Source: Paenibacillus sp. USDA918EY (GTDB taxonomy: Bacteria; Bacillota; Bacilli; Paenibacillales; Paenibacillaceae). Taken from it: 64,000 nucleotides of DNA. The stretch covers positions 1-64,000 of the forward strand of contig NZ_WTWY01000009.1 of NCBI RefSeq assembly GCF_009870825.1, in the 5' to 3' direction. The position numbers and the translations under genes are program-made. The notes beneath the pieces are model-generated. The model was not told the origin of the DNA, did not search any database, and saw only the letters and a program-made list of their open reading frames with translations. Each line of letters opens with the position of its first letter. Within the stretch, counting starts at the first letter, position 1. Shown in pieces: positions 32,988 to 42,143 of the stretch.

Positions 32988-35900
32988 TGCGTTTCTCCTC
33001 CTTTGCGCTCGGACAGCAGCTCCCATACCTGCTTTTTATCCGGCTTGCCCAACAGATGATATTGGTAGCCTTCGACCGTCTCGTCGAATTGGCATACCGG
33101 CTTGAACGGGCAATACGTGCAGGCGGTTTCCTGCTGGATCCGGTACGGCTCGATCCGTACGTCGCCTTCCGTGATCCTCGTTCCGATATGTTCGATGCTG
33201 TTCCGCACGGAAGCCAGCAAATCGTCCCATTGCTCGGGGCTTGCGACCGAAGCGCTGCTGTAAAAGCTTCCGTCCGCTTTGACGGCGACCGGCAGAATGG
33301 AGGAATGCCCCTTGTCCAAGGACGTGTCCATCAAAGACACGACATCCCGGTCGGCAAGCAGCAGCCCTTTCATCTTGAAACGTTTGAGCAGCTCTTCCGC
33401 CGCCTGCTCCATCGTCATGCCGTTCGCCGACTGCAGCATCGGGTCGTGCACGTGGAAATACAGCGTTCCCGCCGGCAGCGCCTTGCTGCCGAGCCACTGC
33501 TCCGCGTAGGTCAGCAGCACGTCCAAATACGTCAGCATTTGCAGTGCCAGCCCGTAATACACTTCATGGAGCTTCAGGTCCTTGCTTCCGGATTTGTAGT
33601 CGATGACCCGCAGCAGCAGCCCGTCTTCCCCATGGGCCAAATCCACGCGGTCGATCCGGCCGACGACCTCCATCACGGTGCCGTTCTCCAGGCGGAACGT
33701 AAGCGGGGGCAGCGGTTTGCCTGGGCCGAAATCAAGCTCCAGGCCAACCGGCTCGAAGCTGCCGCGGCGCGCATGCTCGCCCAAAATGACGGAAGCTCTG
33801 CTTACGATGTTTTTCAGCTTTCTTGAAATGTAGCCATACCGTTTGGAGCTGAGCAAAATTTCGCCCTGCAGCTTTGGCGCAAGCCGTTCCACCGTCAGTT
33901 CGGCTTCCCTTCGGCATTCCTCCGCCGTCAGGCTTCCCCAGCTGCGGTTTTGCTCTTTTAAACGGATCGCCATTTCGCTTAAAGCCGCATGGAAAAGCTG
34001 GCCGATGTCCGGCGCCTTCAGCCGGTACAGCTGACGTTCCCTCAGCTTCAGCCCATGGGAGGCAAAATGCGAAAACGGGCACGCCACAAACCGCTCCATC
34101 CGCGACACGCTCGTGCGGACTTTGCTTCCGTACAGCTTGCGGCTGGTGCCTGCCGTAAGCGCCTTGGCGCCGTTGCGGTAAAACAAGGACCGCAGCAGCA
34201 TATCCAGCGGGCCGCGCCACTGCGGATCCCGCAAATACCAGTTGTATACGTCCCACCACAGCTCCGGCATCCTCATGCCCTGCCGCCACCGCCGCAGCTG
34301 CACGATCAGATGCTTCAGCGTCTGGCGGGGATGTTCGATATAAGCTTCATGCTCCAAGGCGTCCCGGTCCGCCCCCGGTTCGGCGGAAAGCGGCCGAGGC
34401 GAAAGTCCCGGAAACATTTTGGCCAGGTGACGCACCACTTCGGACGGCAGCAGTTCTTTGCCTTCGTCGTCCGCGGCCGGATAACTGATCCAGACGTGCC
34501 GGCTTGCGGAAGTCAGCGCGTTGTAGATCAGGAAACGTTCATCCAGCAGCCGCCGCGAGATTCCCGGGGCGAGCTCCAACCCCGCATCGGCAAGAACGGA
34601 GCGCTCCTGTTCGGTGATGACGCCGTCCTCCTGAAACACCGCAGGGACGACGCCGTCGTTCACTCCGAGCAAAAAAGCATGCCGGATGCCGCTTGTCCGC
34701 GTACGGTCCATCGTCCCGACCAGCACCTGGTCGAGCGACGGCGGCACGAGGCCGAGCTTCAGCTCGCTGAGCCCCGTTTCCAGCATCCCCGCGAACAGGT
34801 CGAACGTCATCGACTCGGAGCCCATCATCTCGACGATCTGATCCAGCAAATCCAGCACCTCGCCCCACAGCTGCCGGTGTTCCCTTGCCGCTTCCGGCCG
34901 GCCTTCGAGCAGCGCCTGGCGGCTCCAAACATCAAGCTTTTCGGGCACGCCCGCGTCTTCAAGCAGCCCATAAACCGCCGTGCACATGTCCCGGGCCGTT
35001 TTGGCGCGTTTGATCCGTTTCTCGAACGCCGCCAGCGGTCCCGTCACCGCGCTGCGGCAGCGCTCCATGAGCTCAAGAAGCTCCTCGGCCGTTTGCTGCT
35101 GCGGCGCCCCTCCTTCTTCGAGGGACAAGCTCGGGATGCCTTTTAAAGGCCGCCCGTCCGTCCAGCGGTAACCTTGCATTCCGCTTGCCAGCGCATAGTT
35201 TTCGAGACGGTCCATGTCTTCCCGCGTGAGCGATCCGTCGAGCGGAAGAACAAAATCGCTTTTAACGCAGCGGAACACGTCCTCGTGCCTCCAGTACCGC
35301 CGGACGACGTCCAGCGCGGCGCGCATGAACTCCGCCAGCGGATGGTGCAGCTCGCTTCTTTTCTGGTCCAGGAAAAACGGCACGCCGTAATCCTGGAACA
35401 ACGGCACGACCAGATGCTCATAATCCCCCAAATTGCGCACGAACACCGCCATTTCCCGGAAACGCACGCCTTCCTCGCGCGAAAGCCGAAGCATTTCCCG
35501 AAGCGCTCCTTCGACTTCGGCGCGCCGCCCGGATGCGGGATGGATCGAAATGCCGTCGCCGTTTTGGCCTGTGGCCGCCTGATAACGCAGCCGCCGGTCA
35601 TATCCCCGCTCCAAATGGGCAAGCATCGGACTTTCCCGAAAACGCGGCGGCACCGGCGGATCAAGCACCGTGTCGTCGATGTCCAGTCCCAGCTCCTCCG
35701 CCATCCCTCTCAGCTTGATATAGGTCGTGGCGGTCGGATGGAACAAATCCAGCTCATGCGGCATCCGCATCGCGTCGTAAGGCCGGTCCAGCGTCAGCGA
35801 GATGGTGACGGAACGGGCATGCGCCATCATTTGGCCGATCGCCAGCAGCTCCTGCGGGGTGAAGCCGTGGAACCCGTCGATCCATATTTCCGCGCCCCGC

Positions 35901-36496
35901 AAATAAGCCGAGTCCTTCACCGATTCGGTCAACCGGATGAGGTTGTCCTCCTCGTCGATATACAGCGGTGACATTTCCTGCTCAAAGTCCTTGTAAACCG
36001 TCCATAAATCCTCGAGCTTGCTGCGCAGGATCGGCGTGACGCCCGGCGCGGGAGCCAGCTTCCCGAGCAGCTGCCCCACGGCGGAGGCATCGACGCAGTA
36101 CCGCTTCATTTCGGTATATACGTCGCCAAGCTTGCCGACGAACCCGAGCTGCTCGCCCGAAGCGCCAAACAGCTTCAGCTCGTCCTTCCGGCGCTGTATG
36201 ATTTTGTACAGCAGCATTTTTTTGCCCTCGTCGCTGATGCCGACACGCGCCGTTCCCCCGGTCTCCTGCATGACGCGATAGGCGAGGCGGCGGAAGCTGA
36301 GCACTTGGGCCCTGACGCTGCCCTTGATCCGGCCCGACGTTACCAGCCCATGCTCGGCTTGAAACGAACCCTGCTCCGGTACGAGCAGGATGATCGCATT
36401 CCCCTGCGGCTCGGCTTCCAGCTTGGCGGCAATCCGCTCCAGAATCGTCGTCGTTTTTCCGCTGCCCGACCGTCCGATCAAAAAATGAACCGACAT
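32984..36496 (-). CDS. addB: AddB helicase-like/nuclease subunit
   Basis: The second subunit of AddAB, 1170 residues, which scans for the Chi-like signal and carries a nuclease. It has Walker A GRSGSGKTTTILERI at residues 8-22 and a C-terminal RecB-type nuclease with VIDYKSGSKDLK. The four cysteines of the 4Fe-4S staple are present: one in FVACPFSHF near residue 804, and three in ACTYCPFKPVC near 1125. GGGGGAG precedes the ATG. It is the first gene of addBA, and the overlap with addA implies co-translation. Confidence 0.96.
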   Translation of the reverse strand: MSVHFLIGRSGSGKTTTILERIAAKLEAEPQGNAIILLVPEQGSFQAEHGLVTSGRIKGSVRAQVLSFRRLAYRVMQETGGTARVGISDEGKKMLLYKIIQRRKDELKLFGASGEQLGFVGKLGDVYTEMKRYCVDASAVGQLLGKLAPAPGVTPILRSKLEDLWTVYKDFEQEMSPLYIDEEDNLIRLTESVKDSAYLRGAEIWIDGFHGFTPQELLAIGQMMAHARSVTISLTLDRPYDAMRMPHELDLFHPTATTYIKLRGMAEELGLDIDDTVLDPPVPPRFRESPMLAHLERGYDRRLRYQAATGQNGDGISIHPASGRRAEVEGALREMLRLSREEGVRFREMAVFVRNLGDYEHLVVPLFQDYGVPFFLDQKRSELHHPLAEFMRAALDVVRRYWRHEDVFRCVKSDFVLPLDGSLTREDMDRLENYALASGMQGYRWTDGRPLKGIPSLSLEEGGAPQQQTAEELLELMERCRSAVTGPLAAFEKRIKRAKTARDMCTAVYGLLEDAGVPEKLDVWSRQALLEGRPEAAREHRQLWGEVLDLLDQIVEMMGSESMTFDLFAGMLETGLSELKLGLVPPSLDQVLVGTMDRTRTSGIRHAFLLGVNDGVVPAVFQEDGVITEQERSVLADAGLELAPGISRRLLDERFLIYNALTSASRHVWISYPAADDEGKELLPSEVVRHLAKMFPGLSPRPLSAEPGADRDALEHEAYIEHPRQTLKHLIVQLRRWRQGMRMPELWWDVYNWYLRDPQWRGPLDMLLRSLFYRNGAKALTAGTSRKLYGSKVRTSVSRMERFVACPFSHFASHGLKLRERQLYRLKAPDIGQLFHAALSEMAIRLKEQNRSWGSLTAEECRREAELTVERLAPKLQGEILLSSKRYGYISRKLKNIVSRASVILGEHARRGSFEPVGLELDFGPGKPLPPLTFRLENGTVMEVVGRIDRVDLAHGEDGLLLRVIDYKSGSKDLKLHEVYYGLALQMLTYLDVLLTYAEQWLGSKALPAGTLYFHVHDPMLQSANGMTMEQAAEELLKRFKMKGLLLADRDVVSLMDTSLDKGHSSILPVAVKADGSFYSSASVASPEQWDDLLASVRNSIEHIGTRITEGDVRIEPYRIQQETACTYCPFKPVCQFDETVEGYQYHLLGKPDKKQVWELLSERKGGETH

Positions 36497-36837
36497 GATG
36501 CTCCCCCTTCATCTATGTAAAATAATCGCTGCTCATTCATCGATAATCTATCAATCAGTATATCATACGAATCTGAAAGGCAGAACGTATGTTTGTCGAA
36601 AAACCTAATCTATCAACCAAAATGGCTATAAAGCTCCTACTATTTTACCATTAAAACTCCGCTAGCGTTTAACGTCCATTATTTGCAAAAAGCCTCTTCG
36701 CCGGCGTTTCTTACCTGAGGATTTTGCAAAAATCCAAGGAGCGACTTCCAATCAGCAACATACAGAACGAAACGGTTTAATTCGTCAATAAATCGTACCC
36801 GGGAGCGGCCGGAATCGAATTTTGAAAATCTTGATCT
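36497..36837. other. Intergenic region upstream of addB, no gene seen
   Basis: About 340 AT-richer bases without a convincing gene. On the minus strand TATACT near 36556 could be a -10 for addBA, but no good -35 is visible. Two copies of TTGATAGATTA lie about 60 bases apart (about 36544-36554 and 36606-36616). Confidence 0.5.
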
Positions 36838-36884
36838 CTAAAAAAACTGCCGCCGAATCCTTTTTCGGATTCAAAGCGGCAGTC
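36838..36884 (-). terminator. Terminator of the RlmI-like gene
   Basis: The minus strand has ACTGCCGC ... GCGGCAGT with an inner GAATCC-GAAAAA-GGATTC stem, followed by TTTTTTTAGAG. It lies 12 bases after the stop codon. Confidence 0.92.
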
Positions 36885-36895
36885 CGGCTGCATTC

Positions 36896-38275
36896 CTATG
36901 AAAAGGTTTTGCTTCTCACTTCAAAAATCGCAAATTTCAGGTAATGCCCTTCGTCGACGCCCAAAATTTGCGGATGGTCTTTGCCTGCGGCGCGCCATTC
37001 GATCAGGCGCAATATTTTGCCCGCGTCGGCCGCGGCTTCCCGGATCGTCTCGAGGAACAAATCGGGCCGCATATGGTACGAACAGCTGGCGGTAACCAGG
37101 TATCCGCCTTCGTTCACCAGCTTCATGCCGTGCAGGTTGATGTCCTTGTACCCTCTGCAGGCGCCTTTAACCGCGCTTTTGGTTTTGGCGAAAGCCGGCG
37201 GGTCCAAAATGACGACATCCCAGGTTCTGCCGCCGCCGGCGGTCATTTTTTGCGAGGTGTCGACCTTGCCTCCAGTGCCGCGGGAACGTTCTTCTCTTTC
37301 CTCAAGCCCTTTGACCTGGTTGCGCAAATACTGGAACGCGTCGTCCACCACAAATTCCACGCGGTCGCCGAATCCGTTCAGCTCCACGTTTTCGCGCGCG
37401 CTGTCGATCGCATGCTGGGAGATGTCCAGGCAGGTGACCTTTTTGGCGCCGTATTTGCAGGCATGCAGCGTAAAGCTGCCGGTATGCGAAAAGCACTCCA
37501 GCACCGTCGCGCCGTCCCAGTACGGGAACGTGACGACCTTGCCGCTTTTGTTCACCGGGCGCTCTACCGTTTGCCCGTTTTCTTCGACTTCCCGGACCGT
37601 AATGCCGCTGCGCTCGCCCCAGCCCGTCATCAGCGGCTCGATCGATGCGCGGTTTTCCCGTTGGTCGAAAAAGTAGCCGGTTTTTTGCCCTTCCTCGATA
37701 TCGACGCGGATCAAAAGGCCGTTTTCCCGCACCGTCACGAATCTAGGGCAGTCTCCGTAGACCGGTCCTTTGGTTTGCTCGAGCCCCTCCAGCTCCCGGA
37801 TCGGAACATCGCTCCGTTCGTAAATCCCCCGGGGATTCATCACTTTGGCCAAAGCTGCGATGATCTCCTTGCGGCGGATATCCATGCCCAGCGTCAGCAG
37901 CTGAATGACCAGCACGTCATCGAAACGGTCTACGATCAGCCCCGGAAGGAAGTCGGCCTCCCCGTATACAAGGCGGTACGCGTTTCCGTCATTCAGGAAG
38001 CGTTCCCGGTGCTTCAGGCAGCCTAGGAAACGTTCCGTAAAAAAGGCTTCGTCCATCGCTTCGATTTCGCGGTAGGAAACGGCGCGCACCGTGATTTGAG
38101 ATGCCGGGTTGTAATACCCCGTCGCCAAATAACGCCCTTGATGGTTCACGACATGAACCAGATCCCCGGGCTGCGGGTCGCCCTGGACCGACTCGATTTC
38201 ATTTTTAAAAATCCATGGATGTCCCTGCTCCAGCCTTTTTTTGCGGTTTTTATGAAGAACGACAGTTCCCAACAT
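36896..38275 (-). CDS. RlmI-like class I SAM-dependent rRNA (cytosine) methyltransferase
   Basis: A 459-residue homologue of RlmI/YwbD, which methylates a cytosine of 23S rRNA. It starts with a PUA domain (VVLHKNRKKRLEQGHPWIFK, residues 5-24), then SAM motifs VLECFSHTGSFTLHACKYGA and VTCLDISQHAI, and the catalytic-site motif VILDPPAFAKTK. Family members are usually near 395 residues. Here two insertions explain the extra length: about 35 residues before VLECF (SGITVREVEENGQTVERPVN...), and about 25 charged residues before WDVVILDPP. The ATG at 38275 has TAGGAG five bases upstream. Target base is inferred from the family. Confidence 0.88.
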   Translation of the reverse strand: MLGTVVLHKNRKKRLEQGHPWIFKNEIESVQGDPQPGDLVHVVNHQGRYLATGYYNPASQITVRAVSYREIEAMDEAFFTERFLGCLKHRERFLNDGNAYRLVYGEADFLPGLIVDRFDDVLVIQLLTLGMDIRRKEIIAALAKVMNPRGIYERSDVPIRELEGLEQTKGPVYGDCPRFVTVRENGLLIRVDIEEGQKTGYFFDQRENRASIEPLMTGWGERSGITVREVEENGQTVERPVNKSGKVVTFPYWDGATVLECFSHTGSFTLHACKYGAKKVTCLDISQHAIDSARENVELNGFGDRVEFVVDDAFQYLRNQVKGLEEREERSRGTGGKVDTSQKMTAGGGRTWDVVILDPPAFAKTKSAVKGACRGYKDINLHGMKLVNEGGYLVTASCSYHMRPDLFLETIREAAADAGKILRLIEWRAAGKDHPQILGVDEGHYLKFAIFEVRSKTFS

Positions 38276-38400
38276 GTCCACTCCTACTCGTGTGCAATAT
38301 CTTGAATCTTAAATGTGCGCCGCCCTCCAAGTCATGGTTGTCCACACAGCGGCATATATGTAATGCATGGACAAGAATCCGCCAAAGGAGAACCTTCCCC

Positions 38401-39375
38401 ATGTTTCATACGGTTATTTTTCCCGTCATTTACGGGCTCATCATTTTTTTGGCCGGCATGAAGGTGATGGAAGCGGCGCTCGGGAGCTGGGCGGGACCGC
38501 TGCTTTCGAACTTTCTGGAAAAAGCGACCTCATCCCCTTTCAAAGGCATGCTGTTCAGCACGGGCATCACGGCCGTGCTCCAAAGCAGCACCGCCGTTAC
38601 CGTGCTCACGATGGGCCTTGTGAACGCCGGGCTGCTCTCGTTCGAGCGGACGCTGGGCATCATTCTCGGCAGCAACATCGGAACCTGCCTTACGACCGAG
38701 CTCATCGGACTGCAGATCGGCCGGATCGCGCTTCCTCTGCTCGGCGTTTCCATCCTCGTATGGGCCGCGGCGGTCCTGCTCGACGAATACAAGCTGTTTT
38801 CCATGCGCAGCGCCTCCCGGGCCTTCAGGCCGATCCAGCTGATGGCTCTGGCTGCGGCCGGTTTTGCCATGGTGATGCTCGGCATCCGCGTCATGCAGAT
38901 GATCGGCCCTGCGCTCGAACAGTCGGGGCTGTTCGGCTGGTTTATCGGCCAATCCACGCATAACCTGTGGTGGAGCGTCGCCGCCGGAGCGGCGCTTACC
39001 GCCCTTATGCACAGCAGCGCCGCCGTCATCGGCCTTGCGATCGCGCTTGCGGCCGCCGGAACGCTTCCGGTCGGCATCGGCATCGGCATCGTGCTTGGCG
39101 CTAACGTAGGCACTTGCGTCACGGCCGTCATTGCCGCCATCGGCAGCACGAAATCCGGCCGATTCGTCGCCTGGACGCATGTCGTCCTCAACGTAGGCGG
39201 GGCGCTGCTGTTTATGCCCTTCATCCCGCAGCTGCATTGGGCCGTCTCCTTGCTGTCGGCCGACGGCGGAGCCCAGATCGCCCACGCCCAAACGCTGTTT
39301 AACATCGTTTGTTCGCTCGCCGCGCTTCCGTTATGCTATTTGCCGGTCTGGAAAAAGCTCCGCTTTCAGCATTAA
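38401..39375 (+). CDS. Na/Pi cotransporter family protein
   Basis: A 324-residue inner-membrane protein of the NptA/YjbB family (Na+/phosphate symport or export). It shows the two inverted halves typical of the family: QSSTAVTVLTMGLVNAG with GSNIGTCLTTEL in the first, and HSSAAVIGLAIALAAAG with LGANVGTCVTAVIAAIG in the second. About eight hydrophobic segments are present. The second motif has HSSA in place of QSST. AAAGGAG lies ten bases before the ATG. It is the only plus-strand gene in the interior, divergent from the RlmI-like gene and convergent with the nudix gene. There is no PhoU domain, so this is the short form. Substrate is inferred. Confidence 0.9.
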   Translation: MFHTVIFPVIYGLIIFLAGMKVMEAALGSWAGPLLSNFLEKATSSPFKGMLFSTGITAVLQSSTAVTVLTMGLVNAGLLSFERTLGIILGSNIGTCLTTELIGLQIGRIALPLLGVSILVWAAAVLLDEYKLFSMRSASRAFRPIQLMALAAAGFAMVMLGIRVMQMIGPALEQSGLFGWFIGQSTHNLWWSVAAGAALTALMHSSAAVIGLAIALAAAGTLPVGIGIGIVLGANVGTCVTAVIAAIGSTKSGRFVAWTHVVLNVGGALLFMPFIPQLHWAVSLLSADGGAQIAHAQTLFNIVCSLAALPLCYLPVWKKLRFQH

Positions 39376-39405
39376 CATCCGAAATGGCGCGCCTTGCCTG
39401 CCCCC

Positions 39406-39837
39406 TTACACGCGGATCCCGAGGCGGGCAAGCGCCTTGCGGACGATCACGTCGTTGTTATCATAACCGCCTTGCTCCTGCTTGCTCCACGCCTCCGCCG
39501 GATCATACCAGGACACGCCGCTGATTTCCTCTACCTGCGGGCGCAAGGTGCCGCTCACGGCTTCGACGAGGTAATAATGGACTTCCTTGTCCACTTCCCC
39601 ATGCACCGGATGCTGGTATTTATATTTGATGACGTCCACGGGGGCCACGATGTTCCCTTTGATCCCCGTTTCCTCCTCAATTTCGCGCAGCGCCGTCTGC
39701 TCCACCGTCTCGCCGGGCTCCATCTTGCCTTTCGGAAGCGAAATCTTGCCGTACCTGTCCGTAATGAGCAGCGCTTCCAGCCGGTCTCCGGCTTTGCGGT
39801 ATACGACGCCTCCTGCTGAAATCTCCGTTCTGGCCAT
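39406..39837 (-). CDS. NUDIX hydrolase
   Basis: A 143-residue Nudix protein, hydrolysing a nucleoside diphosphate linked to another group. The Nudix box begins GKMEPGETVEQTALRE and ends IEEETGI (about residues 37-59), with all catalytic Glu residues. The family opening ISAGGVVYR is at residues 6-14. The substrate cannot be told; the general fold resembles MutT/Ap4A-type enzymes. The ATG at 39837 has GGGAGGAATCGGG upstream, and an in-frame extension to 39927 lacks support. It is the last gene of the prmA-mtaB cluster, after a hairpin at about 39868-39914. Confidence 0.9.
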   Translation of the reverse strand: MARTEISAGGVVYRKAGDRLEALLITDRYGKISLPKGKMEPGETVEQTALREIEEETGIKGNIVAPVDVIKYKYQHPVHGEVDKEVHYYLVEAVSGTLRPQVEEISGVSWYDPAEAWSKQEQGGYDNNDVIVRKALARLGIRV

Positions 39838-39867
39838 CCCGATTCCTCCCTTACCGAAGCGAATAGT

Positions 39868-39914
39868 GCAACAAGGATTCCACCTCCCTGGTTTGCACCG
39901 GAAATGAAATCCTT
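39868..39914. repeat. Inverted repeat between mtaB and the nudix gene
   Basis: Nine-base arms ACAAGGATT / AATCCTTGT enclose about 29 bases. Only the plus-strand side carries a T-run (TTTTTC), although genes here run on the minus strand. It could be a leader hairpin of the nudix gene or an RNA end-point of mtaB. Confidence 0.45.
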
Positions 39915-39939
39915 GTTTTTCATCCATTGGATTGATTGT

Positions 39940-41277
39940 TTACATGGCAGCGCCGGAAGCTTCTCCAAGAACGCGCACGAGCTGTCCTTCGCATTCATGC
40001 ACGCCCGCTTTGGTCACCTTGACGCGGCAGAGCTGGCCCTGAAGGGCTTCGGAGCCGTCAAATACAAGCTGCAAATAGTTGTCGCTGAAGCCGTGCATTT
40101 TGCCCGGGCCGTGGGACTCCTTGGAGCCCTCCGGAATGACGTCGAGCACCTGGCCGACGAATTTCTCCGCATAGGCGAGCTGCATTTGCTCGGACAGGCT
40201 GATGAGCTCGCGCACGCGCGCATGCTTGACCTCTTCGTCGATCTGGTCCTGCATCCGCGAAGCAGGCGTACCGTTCCGTTGGGAATACGGGAACACGTGC
40301 ATCTCGGAGAAGTTGATCTCCTTCATGAAATTGTAACCGTTCCGGAACATTTCATCCGTTTCTCCCGGGAAACCGACGATGACGTCCGTCGTAATGCCGA
40401 CGTCCGGCATCGCTTGACGGATCAATTGCATTTTATTGTAAAATTCCTCGGTCGTATATTTGCGGCGCATCCGTTTCAGGACGGCATCGTCTCCCGCCTG
40501 CAGCGGGATATGCAGATGGCGGCACATTTTCGACGAGCGGTTCAGCACGTCCAGCATGTTGTCGTCGATTTGGCTCGCCTCGATCGAACTGATGCGGATT
40601 CTTTCCAAGCCGTCCACCTTGTCCAAATCCCACAGCAGGTCCGACAAGCGGTAGTTTTCCAGGTCGTCGCCGAAGCCGCCCGTATGAATGCCCGTCAGGA
40701 CGATTTCTTTATAGCCCGCTTCGACCAACTGGTGGGCCTGGGTGATGATGCTTTTCGGATCGCGGCTGCGCGACAGTCCGCGTGACCACGGAATGATGCA
40801 GAACGTGCAGAAGTTGTTGCAGCCGTCCTGGATTTTCAAGAAGGCGCGCGTGCGGTCCGCAAAGCTTGGCACGTCCATGTCCTCGAACACGCGGTTTTTC
40901 ATGATGTTGCGCACGGCGTTGATCGGCTCGCGTTTTTCGCGGATTTCATTCACGAACGGAATGATTTTGTCGCGGTCCTGGTTGCCGATGACGAGATCCA
41001 CGCCGGGAATGTCCATAATTTCGGCCGGGGACGTCTGCGCGTAGCAGCCGGTAACGGCGATGATCGCTTCCGGATTGCGGCGGACGGCGCGGCGGATGAT
41101 CTGCCGGCTTTTTTTGTCCCCGGTGTTTGTCACGGTACATGTATTGATCAAATAAACGTCTGCGGTCTGTTCGAAATCCACCTGCTCGTAGCCTTCATTT
41201 TTGAACAGCTGCCAGATGGCTTCCGTATCGTAAAAATTAACCTTGCAACCTAATGTATAAAATGCAACGGATGGCAT
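39940..41277 (-). CDS. mtaB: tRNA t6A37 methylthiotransferase MtaB
   Basis: Radical-SAM methylthiotransferase that turns t6A37 of tRNA into ms2t6A. The 445-residue protein has the N-terminal UPF0004 domain, with three cluster cysteines in YTLGCKVN, INTCTVTN and VTGCYAQ. The radical-SAM motif is CNNFCTFCIIPWSRG, then a C-terminal TRAM domain. This places it in the MtaB rather than the MiaB or RimO branch. The ATG at 41277 has GGGGGGAG eight bases upstream, lying inside the last codons of rsmE, and the gap between the two genes is two bases. Confidence 0.94.
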   Translation of the reverse strand: MPSVAFYTLGCKVNFYDTEAIWQLFKNEGYEQVDFEQTADVYLINTCTVTNTGDKKSRQIIRRAVRRNPEAIIAVTGCYAQTSPAEIMDIPGVDLVIGNQDRDKIIPFVNEIREKREPINAVRNIMKNRVFEDMDVPSFADRTRAFLKIQDGCNNFCTFCIIPWSRGLSRSRDPKSIITQAHQLVEAGYKEIVLTGIHTGGFGDDLENYRLSDLLWDLDKVDGLERIRISSIEASQIDDNMLDVLNRSSKMCRHLHIPLQAGDDAVLKRMRRKYTTEEFYNKMQLIRQAMPDVGITTDVIVGFPGETDEMFRNGYNFMKEINFSEMHVFPYSQRNGTPASRMQDQIDEEVKHARVRELISLSEQMQLAYAEKFVGQVLDVIPEGSKESHGPGKMHGFSDNYLQLVFDGSEALQGQLCRVKVTKAGVHECEGQLVRVLGEASGAAM

Positions 41278-41279
41278 TT

Positions 41280-42044
41280 TCAAACTCCCCCCATTTCTCC
41301 GGATTCGTAAAGTATGCATGCAAGGGCAACCATACCCGCTGTTTCGCAGCGCAGGATCCGCTTGCCGAGACCGACGCTCGCCGCGCCCGCTTCCTCCGCC
41401 TGCCGGCATTCCTCTTCGCTGAACCCGCCTTCGGGACCTACGAGGAGCAGCACGCGCGGCGGACGGTCCGCCGGCAAAGCCTGCATGAAAGGTCTCAGCG
41501 CATCGCGCAGCTGAAGGCCTTCTTCCTTCTCATAACAAAAATAAACGGCATCGTAATTTCGGAACGCCGGCAAAAGCTGCTTCCAGGCAAGCGGCTGCGC
41601 CACCTCCGGAACCGTGTTCCGGTGGCTCTGCTCGGCCGCTTCCTTGGCGATTTTGTTCCAACGCTCCAGCCGCTTGGATTCCTTTTTGGCATCGTATTGC
41701 ACGATGGTCCGCTCCGAAATAAAAGGAACGAAAGAAACCGCGCCGATTTCGGTACATTTCTGGATGACGGTTTCCATCTTGTCCCCTTTCGGCAGGCTCT
41801 GGGCGACCGTCACTTTCACGGCGGGCTCATGCGTCATCTCCAGCCGGCGCACAACCTCGGCCGTAACCGCGCCTTGTTCGATCGCGGTAATCTCAACAAG
41901 CGCCTCGCGCGAGACGCCGTCGCTGACGATGAATTGGTCCCCGGCTTTGCCGCGCATCACCTTCGAAATATGGCGCGCGTCCTCGCCGGAAATGTCCACT
42001 GTATTTTCTTTGAACTGCTCGGGCGATACGAAATACCGCTGCAT
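41280..42044 (-). CDS. rsmE: 16S rRNA m3U1498 methyltransferase RsmE
   Basis: SPOUT-class methyltransferase that makes m3U1498 in 16S rRNA; 254 residues. It starts MQRYFVSPEQFKENTVDISG (PUA-like domain) and ends with the knotted SAM site LLLVGPEGGFSEEE and LGKRILRCETA, both family hallmarks. The ATG at 42044 fits the family start. An ATG four codons upstream (42056) lies better spaced from AGGATG and cannot be excluded. It is coupled to mtaB. Confidence 0.94.
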   Translation of the reverse strand: MQRYFVSPEQFKENTVDISGEDARHISKVMRGKAGDQFIVSDGVSREALVEITAIEQGAVTAEVVRRLEMTHEPAVKVTVAQSLPKGDKMETVIQKCTEIGAVSFVPFISERTIVQYDAKKESKRLERWNKIAKEAAEQSHRNTVPEVAQPLAWKQLLPAFRNYDAVYFCYEKEEGLQLRDALRPFMQALPADRPPRVLLLVGPEGGFSEEECRQAEEAGAASVGLGKRILRCETAGMVALACILYESGEMGGV

Positions 42045-42143
42045 GATCATCAACATCCTATTTTAAAAAAATCACAATCCTCATCATACAACATTTGCCC
42101 GGTCCATGACCAGTACATGTTTCACGTTTCGGGCGTCCCCTGC

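Noticed and set aside
38282..38400. Promoter pair sought between the RlmI-like gene and the Na/Pi gene
   Set aside because: Candidates such as TTGTCC-N17-TAATGC are too weak to list as features.
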